DNA of 64,000 nucleotides from Arthrospiribacter ruber (lineage in GTDB: Bacteria; Bacteroidota; Bacteroidia; Cytophagales; Cyclobacteriaceae): the NCBI RefSeq assembly GCF_019343195.1, contig NZ_RPHB01000003.1, positions 496,001-560,000 on the forward strand, read 5' to 3'. Below the pieces are notes generated by a model. That model did not search any database. It was not told the origin of the DNA and saw only the letters and a list, made by a program, of their open reading frames with translations. The translations under genes were made by a program, and so were the position numbers. Positions 42,632-52,634 of this stretch are shown here, piece after piece. Position 1 is the first letter of the stretch. Every line of letters begins with the position of its first letter.

Positions 42632-45451
42632 TTAACGGCTGAGGTACAGATTTCGTTCAGAATATATTTTCAGAAAATAATCATCCATCAAGTCTTCAAT
42701 GAAGTAGATGGCCTCACCTGTAGACTTCATCTCAGGTCCTAATTCCTTATTTACATTCGGGAATTTGTGGAAAGAGAAGACTGGTTCTTTGATGGCATAT
42801 CCTTTTTTCACCGGATTGAATTCAAAATCAGTGACTTTGTTTTCACCCAACATTACCTTGGTAGCATAGTTGACATAGGGCTCTTGGTAAGCTTTACAAA
42901 TGAATGGTACTGTTCTAGATGCCCTTGGGTTGGCTTCGATCACATACACTTTGTCGTTTTTGATGGCAAACTGAATATTGATCAATCCTACTGTTCTAAG
43001 CGCCAAGGCTATTTTTTTGGTATAGGTCTCAATCTGGCGCATGACATAATCACCCAAATTGTACGGAGGAAGTACCGCATAGGAGTCGCCGGAATGGATT
43101 CCTGCTGGCTCTATATGTTGCATGATACCTATGATGTAGACGTTTTCCCCGTCGCAAATTGCATCTGCCTCTGCCTCGATGGCTCCTTCGAGGAAGTGGT
43201 CCAAAAGGATTTCATTGTTTGGGATATCCCTCAGCACATTGACCACATGCTCTTCCAGCTCTTTTTCGTTGATGACGATTTTCATGCCTTGTCCACCTAG
43301 GACGTAAGAAGGCCTTACCAAAAGAGGGAAGCCTATGGTTTTGCATAATTCAAGTGCCTCATCTGTATTATGGATGGTACCGAATTCTGGATAAGGAACC
43401 TCATTTTCTTTAAGCAAAGTGGAGAATCTACCACGGTCTTCAGCCAAATCCAGCGCCTCATAGCTTGTGCCAATGATGTTTATACCGTATTTGTCCATTT
43501 TCTCGGCCAGCTTGAGTGCTGTCTGCCCTCCAAGCTGTACGATGACACCTACCGGTTTTTCAGAAAGAATGATCTCATATATATGTTCCCAAAAAACGGG
43601 TTCAAAGTAAAGCCTGTCAGAAATGTCCGGATCAGTAGATACTGTTTCAGGGTTGCAGTTGATCATGATGGTTTCATAACCGCATTCTTTTGCAGCCAAA
43701 ACTCCATGTACGCAGGAATAATCAAACTCGATTCCCTGGCCCACCCTGTTTGGTCCTGAGCCTAATACCACTATCTTCTTTTTGTCAGATGGGATGGCTT
43801 CGTTTTCCTCTCCAAAAGTAGAGTAATAGTAAGGAGTCTGGGCTTCGAATTCAGCCGCACAGGTATCCACAAGTTTGTAGACCCTTTTGATACCCATTTC
43901 TTGATACCGTTTGTCGAAAACCTCTGATTCAAGGCAACCAAGCAAATGTGCAATTTGACGGTCGGCATATCCTTTTCTCTTTGCCAGTTCCATCAACTCC
44001 CTGGGGATGTCCTCAAGCTCGTACTTTTCGATTTCTGCCTCGATATATATAAGTTCTTCAATTTGCTTCAAAAACCATTTGTCTATCTTGGTCAGGTCAT
44101 GTATGGTCCTGAAAGAAATTCCAAGTTTAAAGGCGTCATAGACATGGAAAAGTCTGTCCCAGCTTGGATTGGCAAGGCTGTATAAAATCTGATCCTGATC
44201 TTTCAGTTCTTTGCCGTCAGCACCCAATCCATTTCTTTTTATTTCCAGGGACTGACAGGCTTTTTGTAAGGCTTCCTGGAAGTTTCTTCCGATACCCATT
44301 ACCTCACCTACGGCTTTCATGGATAGCCCGAGTTTTTTGTCAGAGCCTTTGAATTTGTCAAAATTCCACCTTGGGATTTTGACGATCACATAGTCTATTG
44401 AAGGCTCAAAGAAAGCAGAGGTAGAACCTGTGATACTGTTGGTAAGTTCGTCCAGATTGTATCCTATGGCAAGCTTGGCTGCTACTTTAGCAATTGGGTA
44501 TCCTGTTGCTTTGGAAGCAAGGGCTGAAGACCTGGATACTCTGGGGTTGATTTCTATTCCTATGATTTCAGTATTGTCAGGGCTTACCGCAAACTGAACA
44601 TTACATCCTCCGGCAAAGTTGCCGATGCTGTTCATCATGGTAATGGCATAATTTCTCATGCGCTGATATACCGTGTCAGGGAGGGTCAAGGCCGGGGCCA
44701 CAGTAATGGAATCACCTGTATGAACACCCATAGGGTCAAAATTTTCAATGGAGCAGATGACAATCATATTCCCGATATTGTCACGCATTACCTCCAGCTC
44801 ATACTCTTTCCATCCCAGGATAGATTGCTCGATCAAAACTTCATGAACAGGGGAGGCCTGAAGTCCTGCGGAGAGGGCTTTTTCGAAGTCTTCTGCTTTT
44901 TCTACAAAAGCTCCCCCTGCTCCACCCAAGGTGTAGGAAGCCCTGATGATAAGTGGGAATCCAATCTCTTGTGCGATCTCCTTCCCCTGCAAAAATGAAG
45001 TGGCAGTGTCTCCTTTACAAACACCCACACCGATTTCTTCCATCAATGCTTTGAATTTCTCCCTGTTCTCAGCAGTATCAATGGCCTCGATATCCACACC
45101 GATCATACGGACACCAAACTTCTTCCAAATGCCTGCGCGGTCACAGTCGATGGCAAGGTTGAGCGCTGTCTGCCCGCCCATGGTAGGGAGGACACAGTCA
45201 ATATCAGGATGGTCCTGAAGAATTTTTATGATGGATTTTTTTTCGAGAGGCAACAGGTACACATTATCGGCAGTGACCGGGTCAGTCATGATGGTGGCCG
45301 GGTTAGAGTTGATCAAAGTGACTTTGATCCCTTCTTCCCTGAGTGATCTTGAGGCTTGTGAACCTGAATAGTCAAATTCACAGGCCTGTCCGATGACAAT
45401 GGGACCTGAACCGATGAGTAGAACGTGTTTGATGCTGGAGTCCTTAGGCAT
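42632..45451 (-). CDS. carB: carbamoyl phosphate synthase large subunit
   Basis: The 939-residue protein has two ATP-grasp halves, each with a pre-ATP-grasp IVIGQACEFDYSG or RVGQGIEFDYSCV start, VLPTMGGQTALNLA / VQLGGQTALKLA, and SYTLGGAGGAFV / SYVLGGQGMKIV. It makes carbamoyl phosphate from bicarbonate and ammonia for pyrimidine and arginine synthesis. The E. coli enzyme has about 1070 residues; this one stops after the second ATP-grasp half (NLYLSR) and lacks the allosteric MGS domain, a form common in Bacteroidota. Regulation by UMP and ornithine via that domain is therefore not expected. carA is not adjacent. Confidence 0.95.
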   Translation of the reverse strand: MPKDSSIKHVLLIGSGPIVIGQACEFDYSGSQASRSLREEGIKVTLINSNPATIMTDPVTADNVYLLPLEKKSIIKILQDHPDIDCVLPTMGGQTALNLAIDCDRAGIWKKFGVRMIGVDIEAIDTAENREKFKALMEEIGVGVCKGDTATSFLQGKEIAQEIGFPLIIRASYTLGGAGGAFVEKAEDFEKALSAGLQASPVHEVLIEQSILGWKEYELEVMRDNIGNMIVICSIENFDPMGVHTGDSITVAPALTLPDTVYQRMRNYAITMMNSIGNFAGGCNVQFAVSPDNTEIIGIEINPRVSRSSALASKATGYPIAKVAAKLAIGYNLDELTNSITGSTSAFFEPSIDYVIVKIPRWNFDKFKGSDKKLGLSMKAVGEVMGIGRNFQEALQKACQSLEIKRNGLGADGKELKDQDQILYSLANPSWDRLFHVYDAFKLGISFRTIHDLTKIDKWFLKQIEELIYIEAEIEKYELEDIPRELMELAKRKGYADRQIAHLLGCLESEVFDKRYQEMGIKRVYKLVDTCAAEFEAQTPYYYSTFGEENEAIPSDKKKIVVLGSGPNRVGQGIEFDYSCVHGVLAAKECGYETIMINCNPETVSTDPDISDRLYFEPVFWEHIYEIILSEKPVGVIVQLGGQTALKLAEKMDKYGINIIGTSYEALDLAEDRGRFSTLLKENEVPYPEFGTIHNTDEALELCKTIGFPLLVRPSYVLGGQGMKIVINEKELEEHVVNVLRDIPNNEILLDHFLEGAIEAEADAICDGENVYIIGIMQHIEPAGIHSGDSYAVLPPYNLGDYVMRQIETYTKKIALALRTVGLINIQFAIKNDKVYVIEANPRASRTVPFICKAYQEPYVNYATKVMLGENKVTDFEFNPVKKGYAIKEPVFSFHKFPNVNKELGPEMKSTGEAIYFIEDLMDDYFLKIYSERNLYLSR

Positions 45452-45668
45452 TCTTAATGAGGTTTTAAGAGGGTTAAATTACTTACGGCTAAATTGGTGC
45501 AAAATTAGGGAAATATATTTAAGCAGCCCGATAGAATTGGAAAAACATCCGCTAATTTGGGGATTTAACCCTTATTAATTCTTTCGCCGATTATTTATCT
45601 AAACCATTCCTAAGACTTCTCAAAGAGACAAATCCGCTGCTTACAACAAAATTTTGCTCGATTTGTCT

Positions 45669-46154
45669 CTAAACTCTCCACTTAAAACTTTTCTCATCAA
45701 TTGCTCTCATGGTGCATAGTACTCCATCCAAATGGTCATATTCATGTTGGACCAACTCGGAAATCGCCCCTTCTACCTGCCAGGATTGCTTTTCCCAGTT
45801 TTCGTCCAAATATTCCAAAGTCAATGATTGGTGTCTTTTGACCTTGACAAAAAGGTTGGGGAAACTCATGCAATCGTCCCAGAGTTCAAAAACTTCCTCG
45901 CTTGGGTTTACGATTTCAGGATTGATGATGACATAAGGGCGGTCTAGGTTAAGGTAAAAAAGTCTTTTCATGATTCCTAGTTGTGGTGCGGCTATCCCCC
46001 TTCCAAACCCATACTTTGCACGGATATCTTCCATTGCTTCGTGAAGGTCATTTACCCACTGCTTTACCATGGGGAGTTCTTCTTTTTGAACAGGGTCACA
46101 TACCTCGTATAGGCGTGGATCACCAAGTTTCAGAATGTCATCAACCGTTTTCAT
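45669..46154 (-). CDS. peptide deformylase
   Basis: The 161-residue protein has motif 1 GRGIAAPQLG (family GxGxAAPQxG), motif 2 changed to WDDCMSFPN (the Cys metal ligand is kept but the usual EGCLS is not), and motif 3 QHEYDHLDGVL (HExDH with both His). It removes the formyl group from new proteins, or from a related substrate. The divergent motif 2 suggests a secondary paralogue rather than the essential PDF. It is convergent with nothing; its 3' end faces carB's 5' end on the same strand with a 217-base gap. Confidence 0.82.
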   Translation of the reverse strand: MKTVDDILKLGDPRLYEVCDPVQKEELPMVKQWVNDLHEAMEDIRAKYGFGRGIAAPQLGIMKRLFYLNLDRPYVIINPEIVNPSEEVFELWDDCMSFPNLFVKVKRHQSLTLEYLDENWEKQSWQVEGAISELVQHEYDHLDGVLCTMRAIDEKSFKWRV

Positions 46155-46726
46155 CTTTCATTGGGGGCATTTGATAAAAGGTAAAAATAAAAAATTTGGT
46201 CAGGAAAACCTGCCAAATTCTAAATGTCCTGTAATCAAAAATGAAGGTTTACTGATTGATTCTGAAAAAAGCATCCTTCATAGCAAGCTTGATTTCTAAG
46301 CTTGAAAAAGGTGATAATATCTGAATTGTTTCTATTTAAGTATCATATCCTGTATTTTAGGAATTAAATAATAATTGGAAAAGTCAAAAGATAGAACCTG
46401 CCAATAGGTCGAATTTATGATATGACTGAAAAATAAAAGGATGCTTCACTTATAAGGGTAACCAAAGATATTTTGCGGCAAATTAATTTCAAATAATTGA
46501 GAGTGGTTCTATTTGGCTGATGGACTGGTGCTACCCATCAGTTTTCCTTAGAAAATACAATATATTTTCCTGAATCTTTTGTGGAATATATTCCTAAAAT
46601 GGTTATGAAAATACTGTAGATACATCCTCAAAATAAATCTTTAAAGCTATGATATCTTCAAGACAAGCCACTACTTTTTTATTAAATGAGCTAAATTTTC
46701 ACTATTTTTTTAATCGATACTTTTGG
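46155..46726. other. AT-rich intergenic region, nothing recognised
   Basis: More than 500 bases with no supported gene. The last 80 bases are in frame with the next gene but lie before its likely signal-peptide start. No consensus -7 box or long hairpin is seen. Confidence 0.5.
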
Positions 46727-49189
46727 ATGAGAATTTTTGCGGTTTTTTCAGCAATGGTCTTGTCTTTTTTTGTAGAGGCACAAATTCCTGAAGGGATTGA
46801 TTACCATGAAATTGTTAGAACATGGAGCAATGATAATGGGGTTTATGACTTTCCAGACCATGTTTCTGCCACATACGAACAAACAGTAGAGCAATTGAGT
46901 GAAACGGAATCAGTAATCACAATAAAGTCAGCCAAATCATTTCCAGAGTTCAGCTCTGGATTGCCAGTTGATGACATTCCAGAAGGAATGGAGGCATACT
47001 TGGCTCACGACAACTTCATTCAGCGGGATGCTCAAGAAATTATTGAAACAGCTGAGTTGATCAAACGAGAGGGGACATATAGCGATCTCTTTACTCTTGT
47101 GATAAACGTACTGTATTGGACAGGACATCACTTGAGCTACGGCAACACGTCCGATATTCCTGACGCAGTGAAGGCCTACAATGAGCAAATTGCAAATTGT
47201 ATTGGCTATGTACATTTGTCAGCTGCAATTTTGCGGCAAATGGGTGTTCCCGCCCGAACCGTGCGCACATTGATTCCAATTGCTGATCGTGGTGCAACAA
47301 GGCATTACCTTCTCGAAGTTTATTTTCCAGAAGACGAAACATGGGTTACTTTCGAGCCCCAAACGCTCAGTCCACCTATGGGAGGGAATACCGTGGCCTA
47401 TAGCGATGCCACTTGGAATCAATCCAAGCATGAGGTTTCACGGGATTTCAGCAGGGATGAGAATACATCTATCCGACGTGGAATGCCATACGTCATATCG
47501 CCAACGCCTGAAATCGGACAGTGGCCTAGGCTTGATCCGGAGGATGTAAGCATCTCTAATCAACGGGTTATAGGCCTCACGCTCACAGGGAATGAGGATT
47601 ATTTTGCAACGCTTGCATATCCACCGGCATCCCCTGGGCCAAGCTACAATAAAGACGCACAATCCGATAGGTCAGCACTAAGAATTTACGGTCATGATGC
47701 CACCCAAAATCCCACTGTGCAGCACCTCATTCCAGCAGACGATTTCGGTTCGGCCATTGACGCAAATGGTGGATTAAGTGAAGCCAATAAAATCACTGCT
47801 GGAGCTATCGACCGATACAGCGGCCTTTCAAGAGCGCACCTTGGTCCCAATATCACAATGAATGATCAGTGGTTGGTAATTGCCATGCATTACAAAGGTT
47901 CTGAAATGAAGGAGGGAGCTGTTTTTAGACCCCTTCCCAAAGGATCTTTTACACAACGCGATTCTGTACACATGGGTATGCTTATGATGTATAAATTGGG
48001 AGAGGATGGACAATGGAGCCATAGTCATAATGTGGTACAGCCTTTTCTTGGCGAGAGGAATCGTTTTGGCTCAGCTGTTGTTTTTCAGAATGACTTAATG
48101 CTTGTGAGTGCCCCAAGTACTACTGTTGAAGCTTCAATGGGAGGTGAAATTCAATTGTACCGGCTGAGGGAAGACGAGTGGTTGTTCGAAGAAACCATCA
48201 CCGAACCGGAATCCAATCTGCGCCAAAGTGACTATGGAAGAATAATGCATAGCGATGGCGATCATCTAGCTGTATCGAGTAATGAGGGTGTGTATATTTA
48301 CAATTTTGCTGGGAATCACATTGAGCGCGAATCCTTGATTGAAATTGATATCGAAGGGATTGCTCCAGAGTTTAAACCACATGATATCCATATATCGAAA
48401 AATCGATTACTGATTGGCTTGGGTGATGCCGAATTACGTGGAGAATCTTCAGGAGCTGTGCTTGTGTACGAAAAAGAAGACGGTGAGTGGTTGCATGCCG
48501 CCTTACTGGCTCCCGACGAGCTTATGCGGAACGATCAATTCGGTGCCAACGTTCTCGAAATTGATGGAATGATTGTGGCTACGGCGCACAACCAAGGTAC
48601 TTCATTCTCGGAAAATGCGGGTGCTATTTATGTTTTCAACCAGGTGGAAAGTGAGGTGTGGGTCCCGACAGACTATCTTACCATTGAAAATCCGATCGAG
48701 AATCCGCTCGTACCTTATTTAGATGAAAATATTCATCGAGAAAATGTTGGGCTGAACACCCTTTTATTTGGTGGAGAATTAATTGCAAGTGCCACTGGAC
48801 ATTTTGTAGGTTCAATGACCGGAAAGAGAATGGGAAGTTTCTATCGCTTCGCTTTGCCTGAACCTATTCACCGTCTCCGTAAAATTAGAGAAGCTGATAA
48901 CGAGCTAAGCACCATCATTGATCTGCAACCAAATCCTGTGGTAACCCTAACTGAAATCATCTTTACCCTTCCAGAAAGTGGGAAGGTCGAGCTGAAAGTT
49001 TCCTCGAACGACGAAGGTGTCCAAATGAAACTTGTCGACGAAATCCTTGAGGCGGGCACTTACCAAATTGGGGCCGATCTTTTAGAACTCTCTCCAGGTA
49101 GTTATCGGTTAGATTTAATTACATCGAAAGGAGTTGATCATTTTGATTTATTGAGAATTGCTCGTACTCAATTGGAAGAAATTGAATAA
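46727..49189 (+). CDS. secreted transglutaminase-like protein with type IX sorting tail
   Basis: From ATG 46727 the protein has 820 residues, beginning with a signal peptide MRIFAVFSAMVLSFFVEAQ. A transglutaminase-like (Cys-His) domain spans about 115-235, with the likely Cys in ANCIGYVHLSA and the His in TRHYLLEVYFPED. A WD/FG-GAP-like propeller (about 290-690, e.g. RFGSAVVFQNDLMLVSAP) follows. The C-terminal 80 residues (DLQPNPVVTLTEIIF ... LSPGSYRLDLIT) match a type IX secretion sorting domain. It is probably exported and may be a peptidase or crosslinker. Arginine codons here are often CGN, unlike the AGG/AGA of the neighbours, which suggests acquisition. An upstream ATG at 46649 is less likely because it precedes the signal peptide. 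Confidence 0.75.
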   Translation: MRIFAVFSAMVLSFFVEAQIPEGIDYHEIVRTWSNDNGVYDFPDHVSATYEQTVEQLSETESVITIKSAKSFPEFSSGLPVDDIPEGMEAYLAHDNFIQRDAQEIIETAELIKREGTYSDLFTLVINVLYWTGHHLSYGNTSDIPDAVKAYNEQIANCIGYVHLSAAILRQMGVPARTVRTLIPIADRGATRHYLLEVYFPEDETWVTFEPQTLSPPMGGNTVAYSDATWNQSKHEVSRDFSRDENTSIRRGMPYVISPTPEIGQWPRLDPEDVSISNQRVIGLTLTGNEDYFATLAYPPASPGPSYNKDAQSDRSALRIYGHDATQNPTVQHLIPADDFGSAIDANGGLSEANKITAGAIDRYSGLSRAHLGPNITMNDQWLVIAMHYKGSEMKEGAVFRPLPKGSFTQRDSVHMGMLMMYKLGEDGQWSHSHNVVQPFLGERNRFGSAVVFQNDLMLVSAPSTTVEASMGGEIQLYRLREDEWLFEETITEPESNLRQSDYGRIMHSDGDHLAVSSNEGVYIYNFAGNHIERESLIEIDIEGIAPEFKPHDIHISKNRLLIGLGDAELRGESSGAVLVYEKEDGEWLHAALLAPDELMRNDQFGANVLEIDGMIVATAHNQGTSFSENAGAIYVFNQVESEVWVPTDYLTIENPIENPLVPYLDENIHRENVGLNTLLFGGELIASATGHFVGSMTGKRMGSFYRFALPEPIHRLRKIREADNELSTIIDLQPNPVVTLTEIIFTLPESGKVELKVSSNDEGVQMKLVDEILEAGTYQIGADLLELSPGSYRLDLITSKGVDHFDLLRIARTQLEEIE

Positions 49190-49363
49190 AATGGAAATAT
49201 GAAGGCTTTTTTACGTTGAGTAATCCTAACCTTCAATACATATTCTGGTTTTAGACAATTTGAAAATTTCATTCCATTCCAAGTTCTTTTTGATCATATT
49301 ACCTTTAGATCTTTTACTGATTCACACTTCTCCATAGCTGTTAGATCGGCGCCTTGTAATCAT

Positions 49364-49404
49364 AAAAAAAGCAAGAAGTCCGGCTATAATCCCGGACTTC
49401 TTGC
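49364..49404 (-). terminator. terminator of the sucA-sucB-lpd operon
   Basis: GCAAGAAGTCCGG (49371-49383) and CCGGACTTCTTGC (49392-49404) form a perfect 13-bp stem. The minus strand continues with seven T. It lies about 50 bases after the lpd stop. Confidence 0.9.
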
Positions 49405-49451
49405 TCAAATATTTCAATTATGAACCTGCCTACAAGGCAAAAACGGTAGTT

Positions 49452-50861
49452 TTAAATATGCAGTGCTCTATTATCAGTAGCTGCCAAACATGCTTCTTTG
49501 AAAGCCTCCGTATAAGTAGGGTGGGCATGGGACATCCTTGCAATATCTTCTGCCGAAGCCCTGAATTCCATCGCGACAACTGCTTCAGCGATCATATCAG
49601 CTGTTCTTGGACCGATCATGTGTACACCTAAAATCTCATCCGTCTCTGCATCAGCAAGTACTTTGACCAAGCCATCGGTATCCATAGAAGCCCGAGCTCT
49701 ACCAGATGCCATGAAAGGGAATTTACCTGCTTTGTATTTGATACCCTTTTCTTTCAACTGCTCCTCGGTATAACCTACTGCAGCCACTTCTGGCCAAGTA
49801 TACACTACTCCAGGAATCAATAGGTAATTGATATGGGGCTTCTGACCTGCAATTACTTCTGCTACAAAAGTACCTTCTTCCTCCGCCTTGTGTGCAAGCA
49901 TGGCACCTTTGACCACATCGCCGATTGCATAGATATTCGGAACATTGGTTCTCAAATGCTCATCAACTTCCACTTGACCTCGATCGGTGATTTTCACCCC
50001 CGCAGCTTCTGCATTGAGCCCATCGGTATAAGGTCTTCTACCAATTGACACAAGCACATAGTCACCTTTCAATTCTATGGTCTCACCTTTAGCATTCTCA
50101 GCTTTGACGATGACTTCTTTGCCTTTGTTCTCCACTTCCACAACTTTGTGTTTCAAGTAGAATTCAAAGCCAAGCTTTTTCAAAGACTTCTGCAATTCCT
50201 TGCCCATGGTCTTGTCCATCGTTGGGATTAGAGAATCCATGTATTCTACAACGGATACTTTTGCCCCCATCCTTCCGTAGACAGAACCCAATTCCATTCC
50301 GATCACACCACCGCCTATGACGATCATGTGCTTAGGAATTTCTTTAAGGTTCAGGGCTTCGGTAGAAGTGATGACTCTTTTCTTGTCCAATTTGATAAAA
50401 GGAAGTGTAGATGGCTTAGATCCAGTGGCAATGATGATATTTTTGCCTTGGATATTTTCAGAAGAGCCATCTTCCTTGGTCACTTTCACGGTGTTTTTAT
50501 CCACAAATGATCCCAAACCATGATGCACATCGATTTTATTCTTTTTCATCAGGTATTGGATGCCGTCGACATTCTGTTTGACGACATCGTCTTTTCTACC
50601 GATCATTTGCTTCAAATCTACCTTCAAGCTGCTGAGGTTGATACCGTGGGTTTTAAAAGTATGTGCCGCATTGTGATAGTGCTCGGAAGAGTCCAGCAAT
50701 GCTTTGGAAGGGATACAACCTACATTGAGGCAAGTACCCCCCAATGTTGAATATTTCTCAACGATGGCTGTTTTCATTCCCAGTTGTGCCGCTCTGATGG
50801 CTGCCACATATCCTCCAGGTCCGGAGCCGATTACGATTACGTCGTACATATTTTTAGACAT
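49452..50861 (-). CDS. lpdA: dihydrolipoyl dehydrogenase
   Basis: The 469-residue flavoprotein has the FAD-binding GSGPGGYVAAIRAAQLG, the redox-active disulfide GGTCLNVGCIPSK, the NAD-binding GGGVIGMELGSVYGRMGA, and the C-terminal HAHPTYTEAFKEA with the catalytic His. It reoxidises lipoyl groups of the 2-oxoglutarate dehydrogenase complex. It is the last of the three-gene minus-strand operon, 110 bases after sucB, and is followed by a strong terminator. It probably serves other 2-oxoacid dehydrogenases too. Confidence 0.95.
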   Translation of the reverse strand: MSKNMYDVIVIGSGPGGYVAAIRAAQLGMKTAIVEKYSTLGGTCLNVGCIPSKALLDSSEHYHNAAHTFKTHGINLSSLKVDLKQMIGRKDDVVKQNVDGIQYLMKKNKIDVHHGLGSFVDKNTVKVTKEDGSSENIQGKNIIIATGSKPSTLPFIKLDKKRVITSTEALNLKEIPKHMIVIGGGVIGMELGSVYGRMGAKVSVVEYMDSLIPTMDKTMGKELQKSLKKLGFEFYLKHKVVEVENKGKEVIVKAENAKGETIELKGDYVLVSIGRRPYTDGLNAEAAGVKITDRGQVEVDEHLRTNVPNIYAIGDVVKGAMLAHKAEEEGTFVAEVIAGQKPHINYLLIPGVVYTWPEVAAVGYTEEQLKEKGIKYKAGKFPFMASGRARASMDTDGLVKVLADAETDEILGVHMIGPRTADMIAEAVVAMEFRASAEDIARMSHAHPTYTEAFKEACLAATDNRALHI

Positions 50862-50971
50862 TAGATGTGAGACACAAGATTCAAGACTTGCGACTCCCCA
50901 TATTTAAAACTTTATTTTATAGAAAAAGGTAAAGGGCTTTTCATCCCTCTACCTTCTAAATTCATCCTTTT

Positions 50972-52531
50972 TTAGACTCCAAACAACAACCTCGTCGGGT
51001 CTTCGAGAAGCTGCTTCACTCTTACCAGGAAGCTTACGGATTCTCTGCCGTCGATGATCCTGTGGTCATAAGAAAGTGCCAGATACATCATTGGTAGGAT
51101 TTTGACTTCTCCGTTGACTGCCATCGGTCTCTCTACGATATTGTGCATACCTAAGATGGCGGATTGAGGCGCATTGATGATCGGTGTAGACATCATAGAA
51201 CCAAAGATACCTCCATTGGTCAATGTGAAGGTTCCTCCGGTCATTTCCTCAATGGACAATTTGTTGTCTCTGGCCTTAGTAGCCAATCTCACTACTTCTT
51301 TTTCGATCTCCTCAAAAGACATGGATTCCGCATTTCTGATTACAGGCACTACAAGTCCTTTTGGCGCAGAAACAGCAATAGAAATATCACAGAAGTCATT
51401 GTAGACGATCTCATTGCCATCGATTTGGGCATTCACTGCAGGCCACTCTTGTAGGGCTACACATACAGCCTTGGTGAAGAATGACATAAAGCCAAGGTTC
51501 ACCCCATGTTTCTCCTTGAACTGATCCTTGAATTTCTTCCTCATTTCCATGATCGGCCCCATGTTCACTTCATTGAAAGTGGTCAACATGGCTGTTTCAT
51601 TTTTCACAGCAACCAATCTTCTGGATACAGTTCTTCTCAAGGAAGACATTTTTTCTCTTCTGCTGTCCCTAGAGCCTGAAACTTTCGGTGCTGGAGCAGC
51701 ACTATCCTCAGATTTGCTTGCCGTAGGCTTGGAAGCAGTTTTAGGTGCTTCGGGAGCTTTTTTCTCCGCTTTTTCAGCATCTTCTTTGGTGATTCTGCCA
51801 TCTTTGCCTGTACCTTTTACATCTTTGGCATCGATTCCTTTTTCTGCCAATATTTTAGCTGCTGCAGGTGAGGCATGTCCTGTAGCATAAGTTTCCTTAT
51901 CAGAAGTAGAAGCACCACTTGGAGCAGAAGATGTAGATTCAGTAGCAGACACTTCCTCGGATGGGGCTCCACCTTCGGTCACTTCGATCTTACAGATCAA
52001 GCCACCGATTTCCAAAGTATCACCTTCTTGAGCAACGTGTTTTAGGATACCATTGGCTTCGGCAGGCAATTCAAAAGTTGCCTTGTCAGAATCCACTTCG
52101 GCGATGATCTCGTCCAATTCTACATAGTCACCGTCAGCTTTTAGCCAGGTGGCTAATGTCACCTCAGTGATGGACTCACCTACGGTAGGGACGATCATTT
52201 CTTTCACTTCTCCGGTTTTGCCTCCTTCCGAAGATTTTTCTTCAGATTTGGACGGGCTGTCGTCCTTTGGTTTGCTTTCGCTCGCAGAAGCCTCTGCCTC
52301 TGTGTCTATGATGCAGATGGTTGCACCGATTTCTAAAGTGTCGCCTTCCTGGGCTTTAATTTTCAGCACTCCGGAAGCTTCTGCGGTAAGTTCAAAAGTC
52401 GCTTTGTCTGACTCAAGTTCACAGATCACTTCATCCATTTCGACCTGATCACCGTCTTGTTTAAACCATTGTCCGATGGTCACTTCTGAGATAGACTCCC
52501 CTACAGCGGGGACTTTCATTTCTAGGCTCAT
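50972..52531 (-). CDS. sucB: 2-oxoglutarate dehydrogenase E2 (dihydrolipoyl succinyltransferase) with two lipoyl domains
   Basis: The 519-residue protein carries two N-terminal lipoyl domains (about 1-75 and 108-185), each with a lipoyl-lysine motif SDKATFE, then a linker, a peripheral subunit-binding domain (about 215-250, [19 protein letters not shown]), another low-complexity linker and the acyltransferase core (about 290-519) with [12 protein letters not shown] containing the catalytic His. The sucA neighbour shows that it is the succinyl-transferring type. E. coli SucB has one lipoyl domain; two are common in Cytophagales. Confidence 0.93.
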   Translation of the reverse strand: MSLEMKVPAVGESISEVTIGQWFKQDGDQVEMDEVICELESDKATFELTAEASGVLKIKAQEGDTLEIGATICIIDTEAEASASESKPKDDSPSKSEEKSSEGGKTGEVKEMIVPTVGESITEVTLATWLKADGDYVELDEIIAEVDSDKATFELPAEANGILKHVAQEGDTLEIGGLICKIEVTEGGAPSEEVSATESTSSAPSGASTSDKETYATGHASPAAAKILAEKGIDAKDVKGTGKDGRITKEDAEKAEKKAPEAPKTASKPTASKSEDSAAPAPKVSGSRDSRREKMSSLRRTVSRRLVAVKNETAMLTTFNEVNMGPIMEMRKKFKDQFKEKHGVNLGFMSFFTKAVCVALQEWPAVNAQIDGNEIVYNDFCDISIAVSAPKGLVVPVIRNAESMSFEEIEKEVVRLATKARDNKLSIEEMTGGTFTLTNGGIFGSMMSTPIINAPQSAILGMHNIVERPMAVNGEVKILPMMYLALSYDHRIIDGRESVSFLVRVKQLLEDPTRLLFGV

Positions 52532-52634
52532 TGTTTTTTTAGTTTACCCCCAAATCCTGAATTTTGGATCCAAGGTTAATTTAAGATTGATATGTTAAAT
52601 TAAACCTATTCCCGGAAAAGCCGGGATTAGGGGA

